DNA of 64,000 nucleotides from the NCBI GenBank assembly GCA_032622095.1, contig CP136068.1:120533989-120597988 (forward strand), in the 5' to 3' direction. The DNA is from Siphonodentalium dalli (taxonomy: Eukaryota; Mollusca; Scaphopoda; Gadilida; Siphonodentaliidae). Positions 31,815 through 46,900 of this stretch are shown piece by piece (within the stretch, counting starts at the first letter, position 1; each line of letters opens with the position of its first letter). Both the position numbers and the translations under genes were made by a program. The notes beneath the pieces are model-generated. The model searched no databases. It saw nothing but the letters and a program-made list of their open reading frames with translations, and was not told where the DNA came from.

Positions 31815-34800
31815 CTGCAATAAAGATCACCATGTTTAAAGTGACTTAAAATCTTCAATCATCTATTTAATAGAGAATAATCAATTGGTTCCGAGAATTA
31901 CGTTAAATAATTCACGAGAGGCGAGAGATCTCAGTGAGAAATAAGTGCGCATTAGTGCACGAGTTTCTTACCCAAACGTCTCTCGCCTCGAGTGTATTAT
32001 TTAACGTAATTCTCGGAACTAATTGATTACTCTATTTATTACACTTCTGCATCAATTTGGTTCACCAAATATGATTAAAACACATACAATTATTGCATGA
32101 AAGTCCCGATGTGGAGAAAGATTAACCATCGACAATTCAGTCTAGATCAGTAAGCAACCTAACGTCAATGACGTCACGGGAAATGACATAATTCACTAGT
32201 GACATTACCATTTTTAATTAACAGCGTTTTCAATGGAAATCGCGCATAGGAGTGTAATAATACCTAGTAATTTATGAATTTTGTTGGTGACTCATAGGTA
32301 GCAGTATACCATTTCATGGGTTGTAGGCGGGTTGTAGTATACCATTTCATGGGTTGTAGGCGGGTTGAAAAATAGAGTGAAATGTCAGACACTAACCATT
32401 TCATGGGTTGTAGGCGGGTTGAAAAATAGAGTGAAATGTCAGACACTAACCATTTCATGGGTTGTAGGCGGGTTGAAAAATAGAGTGAAATGTCAGACAC
32501 TAACCATTTCATGGGTTGTAGGCGGGTTGAAAAATAGAGTGAAATGTCAGACACTAACCATTTCATGGGTTGTAGGCGGGTTGAAAAATAGAGTGAAATG
32601 TCAGACACTGTAGCTCAACTTGGAGATACCTTACACTGCTTACAGTCAATGAAGCGATAAGATATGCAGAAAGATAACATGTTTAAAGATACGGTAAGCA
32701 TTGGCATTGGGTATTTCTGTTAAAATAGAGACATCAGTTAAACTCTCATAAACAGAAAGAATATTATATTATTGACAAAGCCCTGCCATTGTGATGGATA
32801 TGTATACATGTACATAGCCTCAATTTGTTTCTGAATTTCGTTGAAAAACATGGCTGCCTGCTTCAACTATCTTGGATTTTATTCTTTGCATGACCACGTG
32901 GGGAATCTGTGGTTTCGAGGTTGGTGAGAACCACACATTCAAAATGTGCAAACGCACAATCACATAATATAATCATGAACTGACATAAAGTATGTAGCAT
33001 TTTGACTGTTAAGAGCATAATTATGCTATAATTATATACCTTATTTGTTCGGAAATACTCAGTAGTTTTCTATAACATTTTGACCAAAGTTGCCAGTCAG
33101 AGGTTCGTGAAATATAGAAGTCCATACATCTAGGAGAATCATTCGACTGACAAATTTGGTCAGAATTTTAGAGCAAACAATTGTGAGTTTGGACACAAAT
33201 GAGGAACCAAATAATATAGCATATGTTTGTCTATAATAGAATATTCTTTATGGCAGTTTTAACCAATGTAACAAAACCCACTGCCCACACTTACCATATC
33301 TTTAAGATGAAATTTGCCGAAATTCTTGATGCATTAATGAAAAATATTTCTGTAAAATGTTGCCAAAGAAAATTAGTTCATTTGTTGAACTTATTATATG
33401 AACATTTCCTATGGGATATCTACTCATCAATGATGCTTTAGTATACAAAGGGTAAAATCCCGGGATCAATACAGAAAGCTCGTGGAAGAGAATCATTCGA
33501 CTGACAAATTTGGTCAGAATTTTAGAGCAAACAATTGTGAGTTTGGACACAAATGAGGAACCAAATAATATAGCATATGTTTGTCTATAATAGAATATTC
33601 TTTATGGCAGTTTTAACCAATGTAACAAAACCCACTGCCCACACTTACCATATCTTTAAGATGAAATTTGCCGAAATTCTTGATGCATTAATGAAAAATA
33701 TTTCTGTAAAATGTTGCCAAAGAAAATTAGTTCATTTGTTGAACTTATTATATGAACATTTCCTATGGGATATCTACTCATCAATGATGCTTTAGTATAC
33801 AAAGGGTAAAATCCCGGGATCAATACAGAAAGCTCGTGGAAGAGAAACGCCATCTTTAATACAAATAGAACACATGTTGAGCATGTTGAGAGCCAGAAGT
33901 ATGCATATATCCAGCTCAGTCATGGGGTTATGTGCATATCAATCAGTGAGGGGCCATGCATATATCCAGCTCAGTCATGGGGTTATGTGCTTATGAATCA
34001 CAGTGAGGGGCCATGCATATATCCATCACAGACACAGGGCTACACACACTCCCTTTATATTCATAGCTTATTGATTGATGACAGGGATAGGTGATGTGAC
34101 ACTTGACGAATTGGAAACATGATTAAGAAATATAAGAGTACAGTATATGATGGCGAGGCTGTGATCTTTGTCAGATACGTGACAGTTTTCTCATCAATTT
34201 GTCTCAGTGGATTCCACTATCAGCTTCCTATTAACCCTTTACCCAACAGAAGGGCCCTGTGCCAATGCATTCTCTTATATATGCGAGTCGACCATAGGTC
34301 GCCTCGCATATATAAGAGAATGCATTGGCTTAACACATTAAAAATTATAAAATTGCTAAAGAATGTAAGAAAAAATGGTAAAAAGTTTTTTTTAAAGATA
34401 TTTTTTAGGCCAATGCATTCTCTTATATATGCGAGGCGACCTATGGTCGACTCGCATATATAAGAGAATGCATTGGCACAGGGCTAACTGTAACTATCAC
34501 AATGTGGTCAAGGAGCCGGTTCCAATGATATCCATATTTGTATGGTTCTATTGAGACAGACCGAAGATATTTTAGGCTGTTGAAGCTTTATTTGGCCGGT
34601 TTGTTGGGTAAAGGGTTAACACACCATGACACTTATGTGACAATATATCTGAGATTATGAATTGAATGGAGAATTCTAGAAGAACTAGCTCTATGATGAT
34701 TTTTCCCCAACGCCAACGGAAAGTTATAAAGAAAAGATTAGAATATATAAGAAAAACCTGTCAGAACTGCAATTAAATTTAATCCACCTGATGAGGATGC

Positions 34801-34920
34801 AAAATCGATTGAGGTGGAATTTAATTATAGTGAGATGACAAATATTTCTGTTATAAGGCGACACCAATTTTTAAGTCTGGTTTACAAACACCTCCTACAA
34901 TATTTTTTCCATTTCATGCA

Positions 34921-34953
<33 letters not shown>

Positions 34954-37900
34954 CATCCACTTTTTTCCATACACTAGGCCATTCACTTTTTTCCTGAGTG
35001 GTCGCAATTTTTTCCTCTTACAACATTTCTTCAATATAAATGCCTCAAAGTATTCAGCATCATTGTTAAGGTGTGTATGACACTTAGGGCAGTGCTTAGG
35101 GGGGTAGTTAGTGTGGATATGGGCATGATGCTTCTCAGAAATCCAGATTACGAACCAACTCTCAGCAATTCGCCTTTTACATCCGATCACATTGCCATGT
35201 ACCAATGCTACTGGTTCCAGATGAAAATGGACAGTTATGTAGCACATGAATAAACTTTAATATAAATAAAATGAAAAAAGCTATTCATTTATCTCATTAA
35301 TATTTACTCATTATACCTGATCAGACCAGATGACTCAGTCAAAATTGTATCGGAACTTGGCATGGGACTGTAGACTGCAACAACGCATATCACTGAGATA
35401 ATAATCTTGAGATGGTGGGACCCAGATAAAAGATTGGGCGAGCATACATAGACCTTGAATGTGTAGATATGGAGAAGGCTGCTAAGTGGAATAAACAAAA
35501 TCAGAAAAGATGAGTGAAAAGAAGGGAAAGAAAATATAATATAACTTAATATAATATGCAAGTCTAAAAATAATGTGCTGGTCGTCAGCAAAATGATCGA
35601 AGTCTGCAGAGGGCGAATTTGGCGATACTACCCAGCATAGCATCAACAAATTCAACCTCTAACGACCTCATTCTATTTTGGTCTCGACCAACCATGGAGA
35701 ACTAGCTACATATGAGGGTCACATATGGTGAATTTGGTAATGCTATAGCCCACTCTGCTGGGTAGCATCACAAAACTCACCTTGGAGCTTATTCTGCAGA
35801 CTGCATATGACCGTCTTATTTTCAAGTTTCTATTTACACGCAGTACATGTATTTGTATGAATGCTTGACCTGGGTCTGGCCTTAGCACAGTACCTAGCCC
35901 AAGAACTCAGCTCATGGAAATGAAAATTAGTTTTGTGATACATAGTGGATTTCAGCTGAATACCTGTATTGTTGGAGAGTTAATTGCCAGGTGGTGTTGC
36001 CCTAATAATTTTTTCAAAAATCATAATTGACATAAATTCATGTGATACTATGGGACACATCTAAAGTTACACTTTCTGTGATGAAAAGTGTATTGCTTTT
36101 ATATTTGTTTACATGTATAATGAGCATTATGAGCTACCTTAGACAATATTTGGGGAAGAATCAATCAATAATTTACTGATCAGCACATGTATTCTGTGTG
36201 TTATTTTGGGTTTTTCCAGGTATTTTTTTAAAACCTGTTTCGTGTTGTTACAAAAGTTGGAATGACTTAGAAGAACCAGAAATGGAAATAGGGTAACTGT
36301 AATACTGACCATCAAGCTTAAATGGTGTGATATTACAGATTTGAGGTAAAAAGGGGGTGGGTACCCCACATGAAATTGGAAAAAATATTTTTTCCTTCAA
36401 ATAGGGGGGTGGTGGGTACCCAAGAGCCGGAAAAAAGTTTTTTCAGCCTAATGTCATGTCACTTTTTTCCGACCCCCCCCCCCCTGTTTCATGCGTACTG
36501 ATTTTCAAGTGCTGTCGCATCCGGTTCTGCTTATGATCATTTACAGATCCATATTTTCATGTATTTCATGACAAGAAATGTCTTGTTTGGTTCAGAATTG
36601 CATTCAATTTTTTTCCCTCCTGCATCTACTTTTTTTCTCCCCACATGTTCGTAAACCAGACTTAAAAAATTGGTGTCGCCTAATCATGTTATATTTTGTG
36701 TTGAGCAAACCTGAGTTTAGTGTGCCTGTCATTTGCAGAATTAGGTCCCCAGAGGGTGAATTTAGTGACGCTATCCCGCATAGCAGGTTAGCATAATGTG
36801 AATATTGTGATTTACACCAGAACCTCGATTATGCAATTTGTTTGCCAATTTGGGGATATAGAGAAACTAAACTAAAAAATATAGAGAATCTATGTGAAGA
36901 AGTTTCCACAGAAATTTGAAAATAAAGAAACTTTCCAGAGAAGAACATGCCCAAGCAGAATGAGGTCCCCAGAGGGTGAATATAGTGATGCTAGCCCGCT
37001 ATGCAGGATAGCGTCACTAAATTCACACTCTGGATACCTCATTCTGCAAATGACAGGCACACTAAACGCAGGCTTGGTGTCGAGGAATGTGGTTATGGAG
37101 GGTCTTTGTTGAGAGGAAGTCCAACTTCACTTGCCAAATAATGCATTAAAATTACCCTGTACTGTATGGCCCGATATATGATCCACGACAAAAAAATACC
37201 ATTTAAAGGGGTAAATTCCCGGTAATAACAACGATCTAATATCGATAATATATAGAAAATAATTAATTTGAGTTGAAGATGTATTCTGTAAACTTTCAGG
37301 TTAACAGGTTATCTTATAACCAAAGTTAATAATATGATATAAATTTAATTTATGGCTGAAGCAATAAATTAAATTATGAATTTCCGTGTACAAGACGTAA
37401 TCAAATTAATTCACAGATAGTGGATTGGGCAACGTGTGGCACACATGATCATGTAAAACATTATGTTGATACGGGGCGTAATCTCAAGCCACTCACTGAC
37501 TAGTGACTATACAATACAGTCAAACTTCGTTAAGTCGAACGTCGGTAACTCGAATTATCGAATACCCCACTTAAGTCGAAGCCATTGCCTGGTCCTGGCT
37601 GAGCGTGTGTGCAAGCCATTAGAATAATCACGGTTAAGTCGAACGTGGATAAGTCGAAATTCCGCTTAAGTCAAAACGAAATTTTGTCCCACCAGCCAGC
37701 TTATAACACTAATTACAATGGTTAAGTCGAAGCGCCGTCGGTGATGCATCGCCGTGTGATTATAACTCAGTGTGCTTCTATTCAATTGCCAAAAAAGCTG
37801 TGAAGTTTCCTGGAGTCTTTATATGTCCTAATGCATTGTTTATTTAACATATTAACGAGGTGTGCGGGTCATTTCCCCCCGTGTGAGGATTAGAAGTGTT

Positions 37901-40900
37901 GACAGACGAAATGAAAATCATACTAGTATTTAAACGGCCTGATACAGAGAATAATTTCATCATTTTCAAACAGACACTCGACCTCCAGAGAGCTTGGATC
38001 GCCACCTCTCAGGATGACTACGCCACCGCTTATTCCAATTAGTGTTACCACAATGCTGGACTCCATGCATGTCACGCCTTGTCTGAGCTGGTCACTCCAC
38101 GCTCACAAAGGCGGATACCAGTTGATTCTGGATTTCCAGTCCGGCCCGGCACAGCCCTTTTCAGGGCTCCCTACCGGGAGTGGACCGGATAATACCAGAT
38201 CAACACGGAAACCTCGACAAAAGATAAAGAAGAAGAAGAAGAAGAAATCACCATCAAGAAAAAAAAGAGATGCCGAGAGACTAGCCGCATGGAAAGAGAA
38301 GAAGGCGACGGACATTACACCAGCCAGCTCCTCCCATGCAGTCGAAATCCCGGCCCAGTCTGTCCAGGAGATGGAATCACCACCACCATCGCCTCCACGG
38401 CCAGACATGGACTTCATCCCGAAGACTCCGGAATACATTGAGCCGGAGCCCTCAACTGCCAATCCTACAACACCGGCCACCGAACAAACAACAGATGCCA
38501 CCAGACTATGGATTGAAATTGAAAACGAAAGAAAAGAAACTGCTAAATTAGTCGCCAGCGTAGAAGCAGAAGGGAAGAAAGCAGTAGAGACTAGTATAAG
38601 AGCAATGGCAGCCTTTGATAAAATATATCCACCGAAAAGTAAAAAAAAGAAAAGAAAAAAGCTAAAAGCAACCAGCAAAAGCTAAACATCCCAACCTCAC
38701 TTTGCCTCCGGTCAGCCTCCGCATCTGAACAACATCAACAGCCTCAACAATCGATTTTCATCGAACATATCAAGAAAGGGTGAAGGGAATTACACAATGT
38801 GTTCCGACCATCCTACCTGGCCTGCGGCCGGAAACCACACAACAACAGAATAATTTCATTCAGTCATGTTTTACCAAAACTATCGATGACACAATGCATA
38901 GCTGCGACATTGTAATGCGTTATCTCATGTTATCTCACGGCCGACGACCTTATGAAAATGCTGGGAATTGGCGATAAACTATAGAAAGAATCAATGACTA
39001 GATACATGCAGAAACCACAGTCCCTGATCACCAGTCACTTCCAATCCTGAATCCCAATTTTTTTAAATACTATTGTAACCACTTTCGGGTCAAATGTACT
39101 TTTGTTATTTCTACCGCGAATTTGTTGATGTTTTCTTATCATATTCTGTGTTTTTATTATATTATTCAATAAATAATCTGAACAAATATCATCATCTCTG
39201 CTGTACGTGATCAGCATAGTTACTGCCTATTGATTTAGCGTGGGTATATAGCGTGCACACGGTTGAAAACAATTATTTTCGGATCGAAATGAATTCAACT
39301 ACATGTAGTTGGAATTTGTGGTCACCAAATGGTCGAAATGGTTAAATCGAACACACGGATAACTCGAAGTATTCCAATGGTCCCTTGCGATTCGACTTAA
39401 CGAAGTTTAGCTGTAACTTAAATGAGTACATGGGACTAGTATGCTCATAATATAACATTTATTTGAAACATTTGCTTGAAAAATGTACAAAAAATACTTG
39501 ACGACAATTTGTATTTTCGCATTCGGGCTAATCTGCCATCCGTAACATTACTTTGTACTCAACAGACTTTCAAATAATGGAAATCGGGTTCCCTTATTCT
39601 ATGAATCAGAGACTATAGAAACCAACAACAACATTTGAGTACAGTATCCCTTCAAGATCGAGAAATAGTGACAATAATCATGGGAGATGGGTGCCTTAAA
39701 ATACTCAAATGACTTTAAAAACAAAAAATTCCTATATACATAAATAATAAACAAAACTGGTAGATTTCTGACTGCAGAAAAAATGACAATGCTGCCTATG
39801 TGACTATTGTTTACAAATTTGCTACATGGCATCGACAGAAAAAAGATTCTTTTCATTTATTAAAACAAGATTTGTGGCTGCTTAACCCTTTCATGACTGG
39901 AGCTGCGCTGGTGCAGCATTCAAGATATTGTGCCAGTGCATTCTCTTTTATATCTGAGTCTAGCATCGCATTTATAAGAGAATGCACTGGTTTACAATAT
40001 CAAGGTAAATATTGTTAGGCCAATATATTCTCCTATAAAATGAACGGATGAAATCCTTAGTATGTGGGTATACAAAGAAAAAACTAAATCTGATAATTAA
40101 CACCCAAGTTACCGTACAAGGTGATAAGCTCAACTTAGGGAGGCATTAATAAATTTATGATGAGCAGTCAATAGAATGATAAAGAAGAAGGAAAGTAAAA
40201 ATGTTTCAGTAAATGGATTTTATTTTGTAAATGAAATTAATTTCATTTCAAACATTTCTCCAAACAAATGTGGGCTGCAGGGTGTGCCGATGGATTCAAA
40301 TGTGAAATCCAATATGGCTCCAGGTGGTCATGTTTTTTAACAAATTTCTGAAAAATTGGACAGCTTCCATCTAGAGGTCACCCCAAACAAGACATGTCAA
40401 TGACTGTGAAGTCGCTCACCAGACTGTAAAAACGAAGAAGAATGGGACTCTGAAGACTACAGTAGTCAGTACTTGTCAAATCACTTTAAAACAAGTAGTT
40501 CTAAACAGGGACACAGGGAGAGGGTCTTGTTGAATGGTGGGAATGGGTGGGGGTGTCCACCTTGAAATTTCTAACTGCACATCCCCCCCCCCCCCCCCCA
40601 ATAGATCATTGCCAATTACCTCGCAACTGGATAAAACTAAATTTCAAATGGTATTTCAAGCTCTCCAACTGTTGGAAATTTATCAAAACCTTACTGATAA
40701 TACCAGTATATCAAAATTATTACATGTAATATAAGAATCTATGTACATGCAAGTACCAAACATAAATTCACAGTCAAAAACATGTTTCATTAAAAAAAAC
40801 GAAATTAAGGAGTAAAATCTAATTTTTTTTTTAAGTTATGACCCTGGCTCCACCCATTTTAACAAATCTCAATGCCAGATTGCCAGTAACCCAAGGACCC

Positions 40901-43900
40901 TCCATATGAAATATAAGCTAAATAAACCTGATGATTCTATGGATGTCTTTTAAGAATTACTATGGAGGGAAACTGTTACAGCCCTGGCTTCACAACTATT
41001 TGACTTGGTGACCTCATTTTATCAAATCTGAATGAGAGTCACCTAGTGAACATTCATATCAAATATGAACCCATTGGGTCATATGGTTCTGGAGCAGAAG
41101 TCATTTTAAGAATTACTATGGAGGGAAAAAGTTATGGGCCAGGCTCAGCAACTATTTGACCTGGTGACCTCATTTTAACAAATTTAAATGCGAGTCACCC
41201 AGGGAATAATGTGATGTAAACCCACTGGGAACCTCGATTATGCAATGTGTTGTCTGCCAATTTGCGGATATAGAGAAACTAAACTAAAAAAAAATAAAAT
41301 CTAAGTTTCTATAGAAATTTTAATAATAAAGAAACTTTCCAGAGAAGATGAGGCCTAAGCAGAATGAGGTACCCAGAGGGTGAATTTAGTGATGCTAGCC
41401 CACTATGCGGGATAGCGTCACTAAATTCACCCTCTGGGGACCTCATTCTGCAAACGACAGACACCATATTATCAGGTTTGGTAGCACACCACAACTGATC
41501 ATAGTCAGCGTTATCTGTATAAATACAGGTACAGAGTTTTTTTCTTGCTTAAAACATAAACATTACTGTCTGTTACAGTCAGTTTATCAACAATGATTTC
41601 AACATGTGGAATCTCGTCACTGGAGGGTTACTAAAAATTCAGCCCTTGAAATTTCTTGGACTACATCAGTGACTGCATTGCTTTAGAATTGCATGAAGTT
41701 CTATATTGGTTTCTATTGTTTTTTCTACAGCATTGCTTTCTGCCTTATCTAATGTTGAGGGCTGGATAATGGAAATAAGAACAAATTCCTTCTATTTTAT
41801 CATGTTCTTCCTGATAATAATGATTCTAACCTGGAATGATTTATCAGCTTTACCAACCACAAATGTCATCTATAGCTTTAAAGCTCTATGGGAGTTGTAA
41901 ACAATATATTTTCATGATTTTATTTAGATGATAGGATCAAAATAGGAAGACAATTATTGATTCAACCTCAGAATTCAATTTGTATTTGACTAACCCTTTC
42001 TATACTAAATGGATTCTCCCTCTCAGTGATAAAAGTATACAATGGAGTGGAATATCATTCATTTAGATGGGTGTTAATGTAATAAAAGATGACAACAGAT
42101 AGAACAAGAGCACCACCAGGCATGGCTTAATACACCCGTTTGCAAAGTAAACAGTTGTCATCTTTCAATTACTATAAAAGAAAATTGGCTAGCAAATTCA
42201 AACTTGACCTGTATTCTGTTATGACTGAGCCACATACCAAGTTTAGTTGTGATCAAATAAACCAAACTCAAGTTATCATGGGAAACCAAAATATAGACGT
42301 AAAGATTTTATTTTCCTAATTGAAGAGGTGCATAACTCCGGCAAAAATCATCGTGCCAAACCCAAATTCAAACTTGACCTGTATTCTGTTATGACTGAGC
42401 CACATACCAAGTTTAGTTGTGATTAAATAATCCAAACTCAAGTTATCATCCAGAAACCAAATTGTTGACGGACTGACAGATGGTTAGATGGATGGAGAGA
42501 CTGATTACATAATACGTACCGTTTTATCAAACAGGCGTATAAAAATAGATAACACAAAAGTAGAATGATTCATATCCATGGGTGGGAAATGTATAGATAA
42601 GTTCAACAAATGACAATTGGTCTTTGATTGTTGAACTTATTATCTGAACATTTCCTAAGGGAACTAACTACTTGTCAATAAGTATTTAGTATGGAGAGGG
42701 TTAAATCACTCCTGAATACCCCCTTTTACCATTTCATGATTATTTTATGTCCCATTTGACTTGATATGAGCATGATTGGGAGAAAGTCATGTTCTTATAA
42801 TATACACACTTCAAATGTCATAAAATTCTGTCAAATATTATTCATATTATAATCCAGACAAGCCAACAGCTACGAGTCTCAGATGGAAAAGACTACAGGC
42901 AACTTGGGAGACATCTTCTCCCTAAAATGTGCCACTTCTCCCTATTTTTGTCCCGGGGAGAAGTGTTTTCTCTCTCATATACCAGAATGCATATGCACAG
43001 TTCGTGCTGCCACTTGCCAATGGCAAAAACATTTTCATTTGGCAAAAATAAAATTTGGCAAGTGAGTTTTTAATTATAGGATGTGAAGTATCTAATCATA
43101 AAACATCATCGAAAGTGGATTATTCATTACATGTGCCGACTTACAAAGGGAAGCATGATAAAGGGATGCATGATAAAGAAGAATGATAAAGAAATCTATC
43201 AATTTAGTGCGGGCTGCAGTGAAATGTTGAAAGTTACATGCAATCTTCTTCAGTTTTCACAAAACCATAATCCCTTCTTTCTGTCATAATCAAACTTTCA
43301 TCAAACATCTAATCGACCCCATGCTCTAGGGTCCTGCGAATTGGAGATTTTGATCGAATCGAATTCAGGAAATCAATCGAATATCGAATCGAATATCGAT
43401 TCGAATCATATCTGTATGTTGTATTCTCAATTGGGCATGTTTTGTCAATGATTAGATGATTTGTGAAACGTTCCATGAACTACATGCACGAAGTTAAATC
43501 ATAACTTATGTGGCGATGAACCGTCTTTGCAATACTATTATTAAACTTCAATTGATAATTGATTAAAGCGTCCAAGCGGCCGTCACGACAATTAATATAT
43601 AACCACTAAACTTATTGGAACTAAAATCACGCAAACTTTGTACAGATTGCATGTGCATGCAAAATTTCAAATCAACATTCGGAATCACCCGTTGTTATAA
43701 ACTTGAAGATGCAACAACAGTCGCAGTGTCGCCTATTTATGTAGTGCTGGATGCTTCTTGGACAGATGATTCCATAGGTGGGTCATTGTCCCGGATGATT
43801 ACGATTTATACACCATGTTGCATTCATCACATGTGTAAGCCTGCAGCTTTATCATGTTTAAAATAAAAATGAATAACGGATGACGTTTTGTCAAGTGTCA

Positions 43901-46900
43901 AAGAATGCTCCGAAATTGAAAGTAAACTTCAAAAGAAAACACCGCCAAAATGCAGTTTTTGATGCCGGGAACACGTGTTGTTTAAATTATGAGCTATATT
44001 ACAAAATGCGGAATCTGAGACGGATAGACAGCGGATAACGCTAGCGGTTGATCAGTCTCATAGCTATTATAATTTACGCGCGTCGTCGGTCCAACGGCGA
44101 TCTCCGAGCTTTTGGCTACCATGTTCAAAGATAGAAATCAGACGTATTTTGTTGTCTTATAGTGGCTAATTGCTGTCTATACTTATATTTAATATATATA
44201 ATCGCGATGCACAATGATAATTATATATACATATATACATCATTTTCTGTAATTAAATGTCACAAAACAGATAAGATCGACGTGTGTATCTGCCCGTAAA
44301 CAGCCTACTTTTCCATCAGTGTATATTCAAAATTTCGAGTTGGCAATTTCGAATCGAATTCGAATCGAATTTGACTTTCGAATAGAATCTCGAATCGAAT
44401 ATTCGCAGGACCCTACCATGCTCGTATAAGTAATTTGTAACATGCTCTCACTGTAGATACCACAAAGGTAATTATTAATTAGTTTTTACAGTTAAACATC
44501 CCTTTGTCTGTTTGGATTATGGACGCCTGCAGTCATTGTAACAATGCATATTAATTTATATATTAATAATATTTATAATGTCAGTGCTTTATGACCAGCG
44601 AGTATAAGACAGTAGGTTAATCAGCTGAATTTGAATTGCGACGGATTAATTTGTGGCTCTTTGTTGTCAGCGAAATAATAGCCATGCTTTGATAACTATG
44701 TACATGTAGCAACATTAAACAGTTTCCTGGATTTGCTTAGATATTTATTGCTAATTTGATATTTATTAACAATACTAACTTGCATTATTAGGTCATTTTA
44801 CCTGTGTCTGGGGTTAGTTTTAACAGTATATAACATAGATAAAAATAAAACGAGAATTTCCTTCCAATTCCCCCAATTATACCCCCCAAAACAATTGGTC
44901 AAAAATCAATTTCAATTGACAAAAATTTTGCCAAGAGAAATTTGGGTCCAGCGACAACTCTGTGCATATGTCCTTACAGCATGTACCAGTAAGTATATAT
45001 CAAAATATCATATTTAAAGTATCTTTACTCATTCTAATAATGTTCTTACTCACTATGTTTTATAAATGGGCTCTTGTGTTGCATTATACTTATTGGATTA
45101 TAGAAGGATGATATTGAAGTGTTAATTCAATTTCAGCCATTGTTACTTCTCCCTGAATAGAGTCCACTTCTCCCTAATCAGAAATAACCAAACAGGGTGA
45201 AGAGACTTTTTCCAATTTGAAAACTCTCGATTGGGCCCCCTGATGAGTCTATGTTTTATGTTGTAAAAGAGGAATAACTCCATAGAAAAACAATGAACCT
45301 GACAGAAACTAGAGGTGTGACTGTCCCAATGGGACTCCGGATACCCCCCTGTTTTTAAAATACTAAGATGTTTCACATGTCAGTAAACATTTAGTTAAAA
45401 TAATAAAATAACAGTTCCCATTGCAGGTGTACAACCATAACCCTAATCTTAAACCTATTGACCGAAAAATGTAGGAATAAAAGCTTGGACAAAATTATGT
45501 ATGTTGCGAAAAAAATTCTAAGTCAAAAAAGGGGAATAATTCCACCAAAAAATGTCATACAGACGTCATAATCGCAGGTGCACAGGTTCCTATGGTACTA
45601 AATATCAGTGCCAAGATAAAAAAACATTGACCGAAAAATGTAGGAATAAAAGCTCGGACAAAATTATGCATGTTGCAAAAAGTTTCTAAAGTCGAAAAAG
45701 GGGGATAACTCCACCAAACAATGTCAGACAGACGTCATAATCGCAGGTGCACAAATTCCCATGGTACTAAATATCTGTGCCACGTTTTAAAAAAATTGAC
45801 CAAAAAAAGTAGGAATAAAAGCTCGGACAAAAGTATGCATGTTGCAAAAAACTTCTAAGTCGAAAAAGGGGGGATAACTCCACCAAAAAAAGTTGGACAG
45901 ATGTCATAATCGCAGGTGCACAGGTTCCCATGGTGGTTGATGTCTGTGCCAAGTTTCACGGAAATTGATCAAAAAACGACTGAGAAAAACTCCGGACAAA
46001 TTTGTGTCCATGGACGGACGATGGACGGACGAACGGACGAGCTGACTCCAGTATACCCCTCCTAACTTTGTTGCGGGGGGTATAATTATACATGCCTTCT
46101 CAAATGTGTGCACCTAATAAACTTCATAAAATAGTAGTTTTTTAAGCTGGATATTTTGTCACAATAAATAAGTCGGACCCATCTTATAATTGCAGGTGCA
46201 CAGCTACCTGTGGTGCTAAATTGTCGCCTGAGCTGGCCTGACTGCTAGAATATCGAAATCGCCATTTTAATTTTCTGAGAAAATGTTGGCTTGAAATTTT
46301 GATGGTTCTGATTTTTAATATAAACACTTAGAAGACACTGGAAAATCTTGATGAAACTCTACAGTTTTTACGGAACATTAAGGATCAATTATTTGCTAAT
46401 TCTTGAGAAAAAATTCACTAAACAAATTGAAGTTATTTTCATGCATGGTTCCCATGGAAACAACATTTCGACATCTAGAAATATTAACTGCCATTACTTA
46501 CTGAAAGTTCAGGAGTTCACATTTTAACGCTCAAATTTATATGATCCTCTACTACTTAATCAGCTAGTTCATTGGTCGACAGTCGAGATATAATACATCA
46601 CAGTGACATCGTATGAATGATGTGAAACCCAACTGTTTTAACCCTTTACCCAATGACATCATTCCCCACAATCAATAAAACATCGCCATAATTTTCTTGC
46701 ACTGACATTTTTTAATCATAGATTAGTGTCTGATTCGCAAATGATGTGTGTTGTTCATCTTTGAGTGATTTTGAGAAGTGGTGAGGGATAATCTCAAAAT
46801 CATAAGATCTAAACATTCTTTCTGTAACTTATTTAGTATTTATTGAATTTTGAAATTGTGATAAATTAGGTTATATGAGGTAAGTTGTTTGGTTTGCAAC

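Noticed and set aside
32264-32613. Open frames of 114 and 82 codons on both strands with perfect internal repeats
   Set aside because: They come from the 54-bp minisatellite, whose period is divisible by 3, so the frames stay open by arithmetic.
34814-35247. Frames with poly-Gly or poly-Pro
   Set aside because: They are produced by the 32-G homopolymer.
38103-38678. A 191-codon minus-strand frame with hydrophobic stretches
   Set aside because: It is antisense to the Lys-rich ORF; poly-Lys codons read backwards give poly-Phe/Leu that mimics membrane segments.
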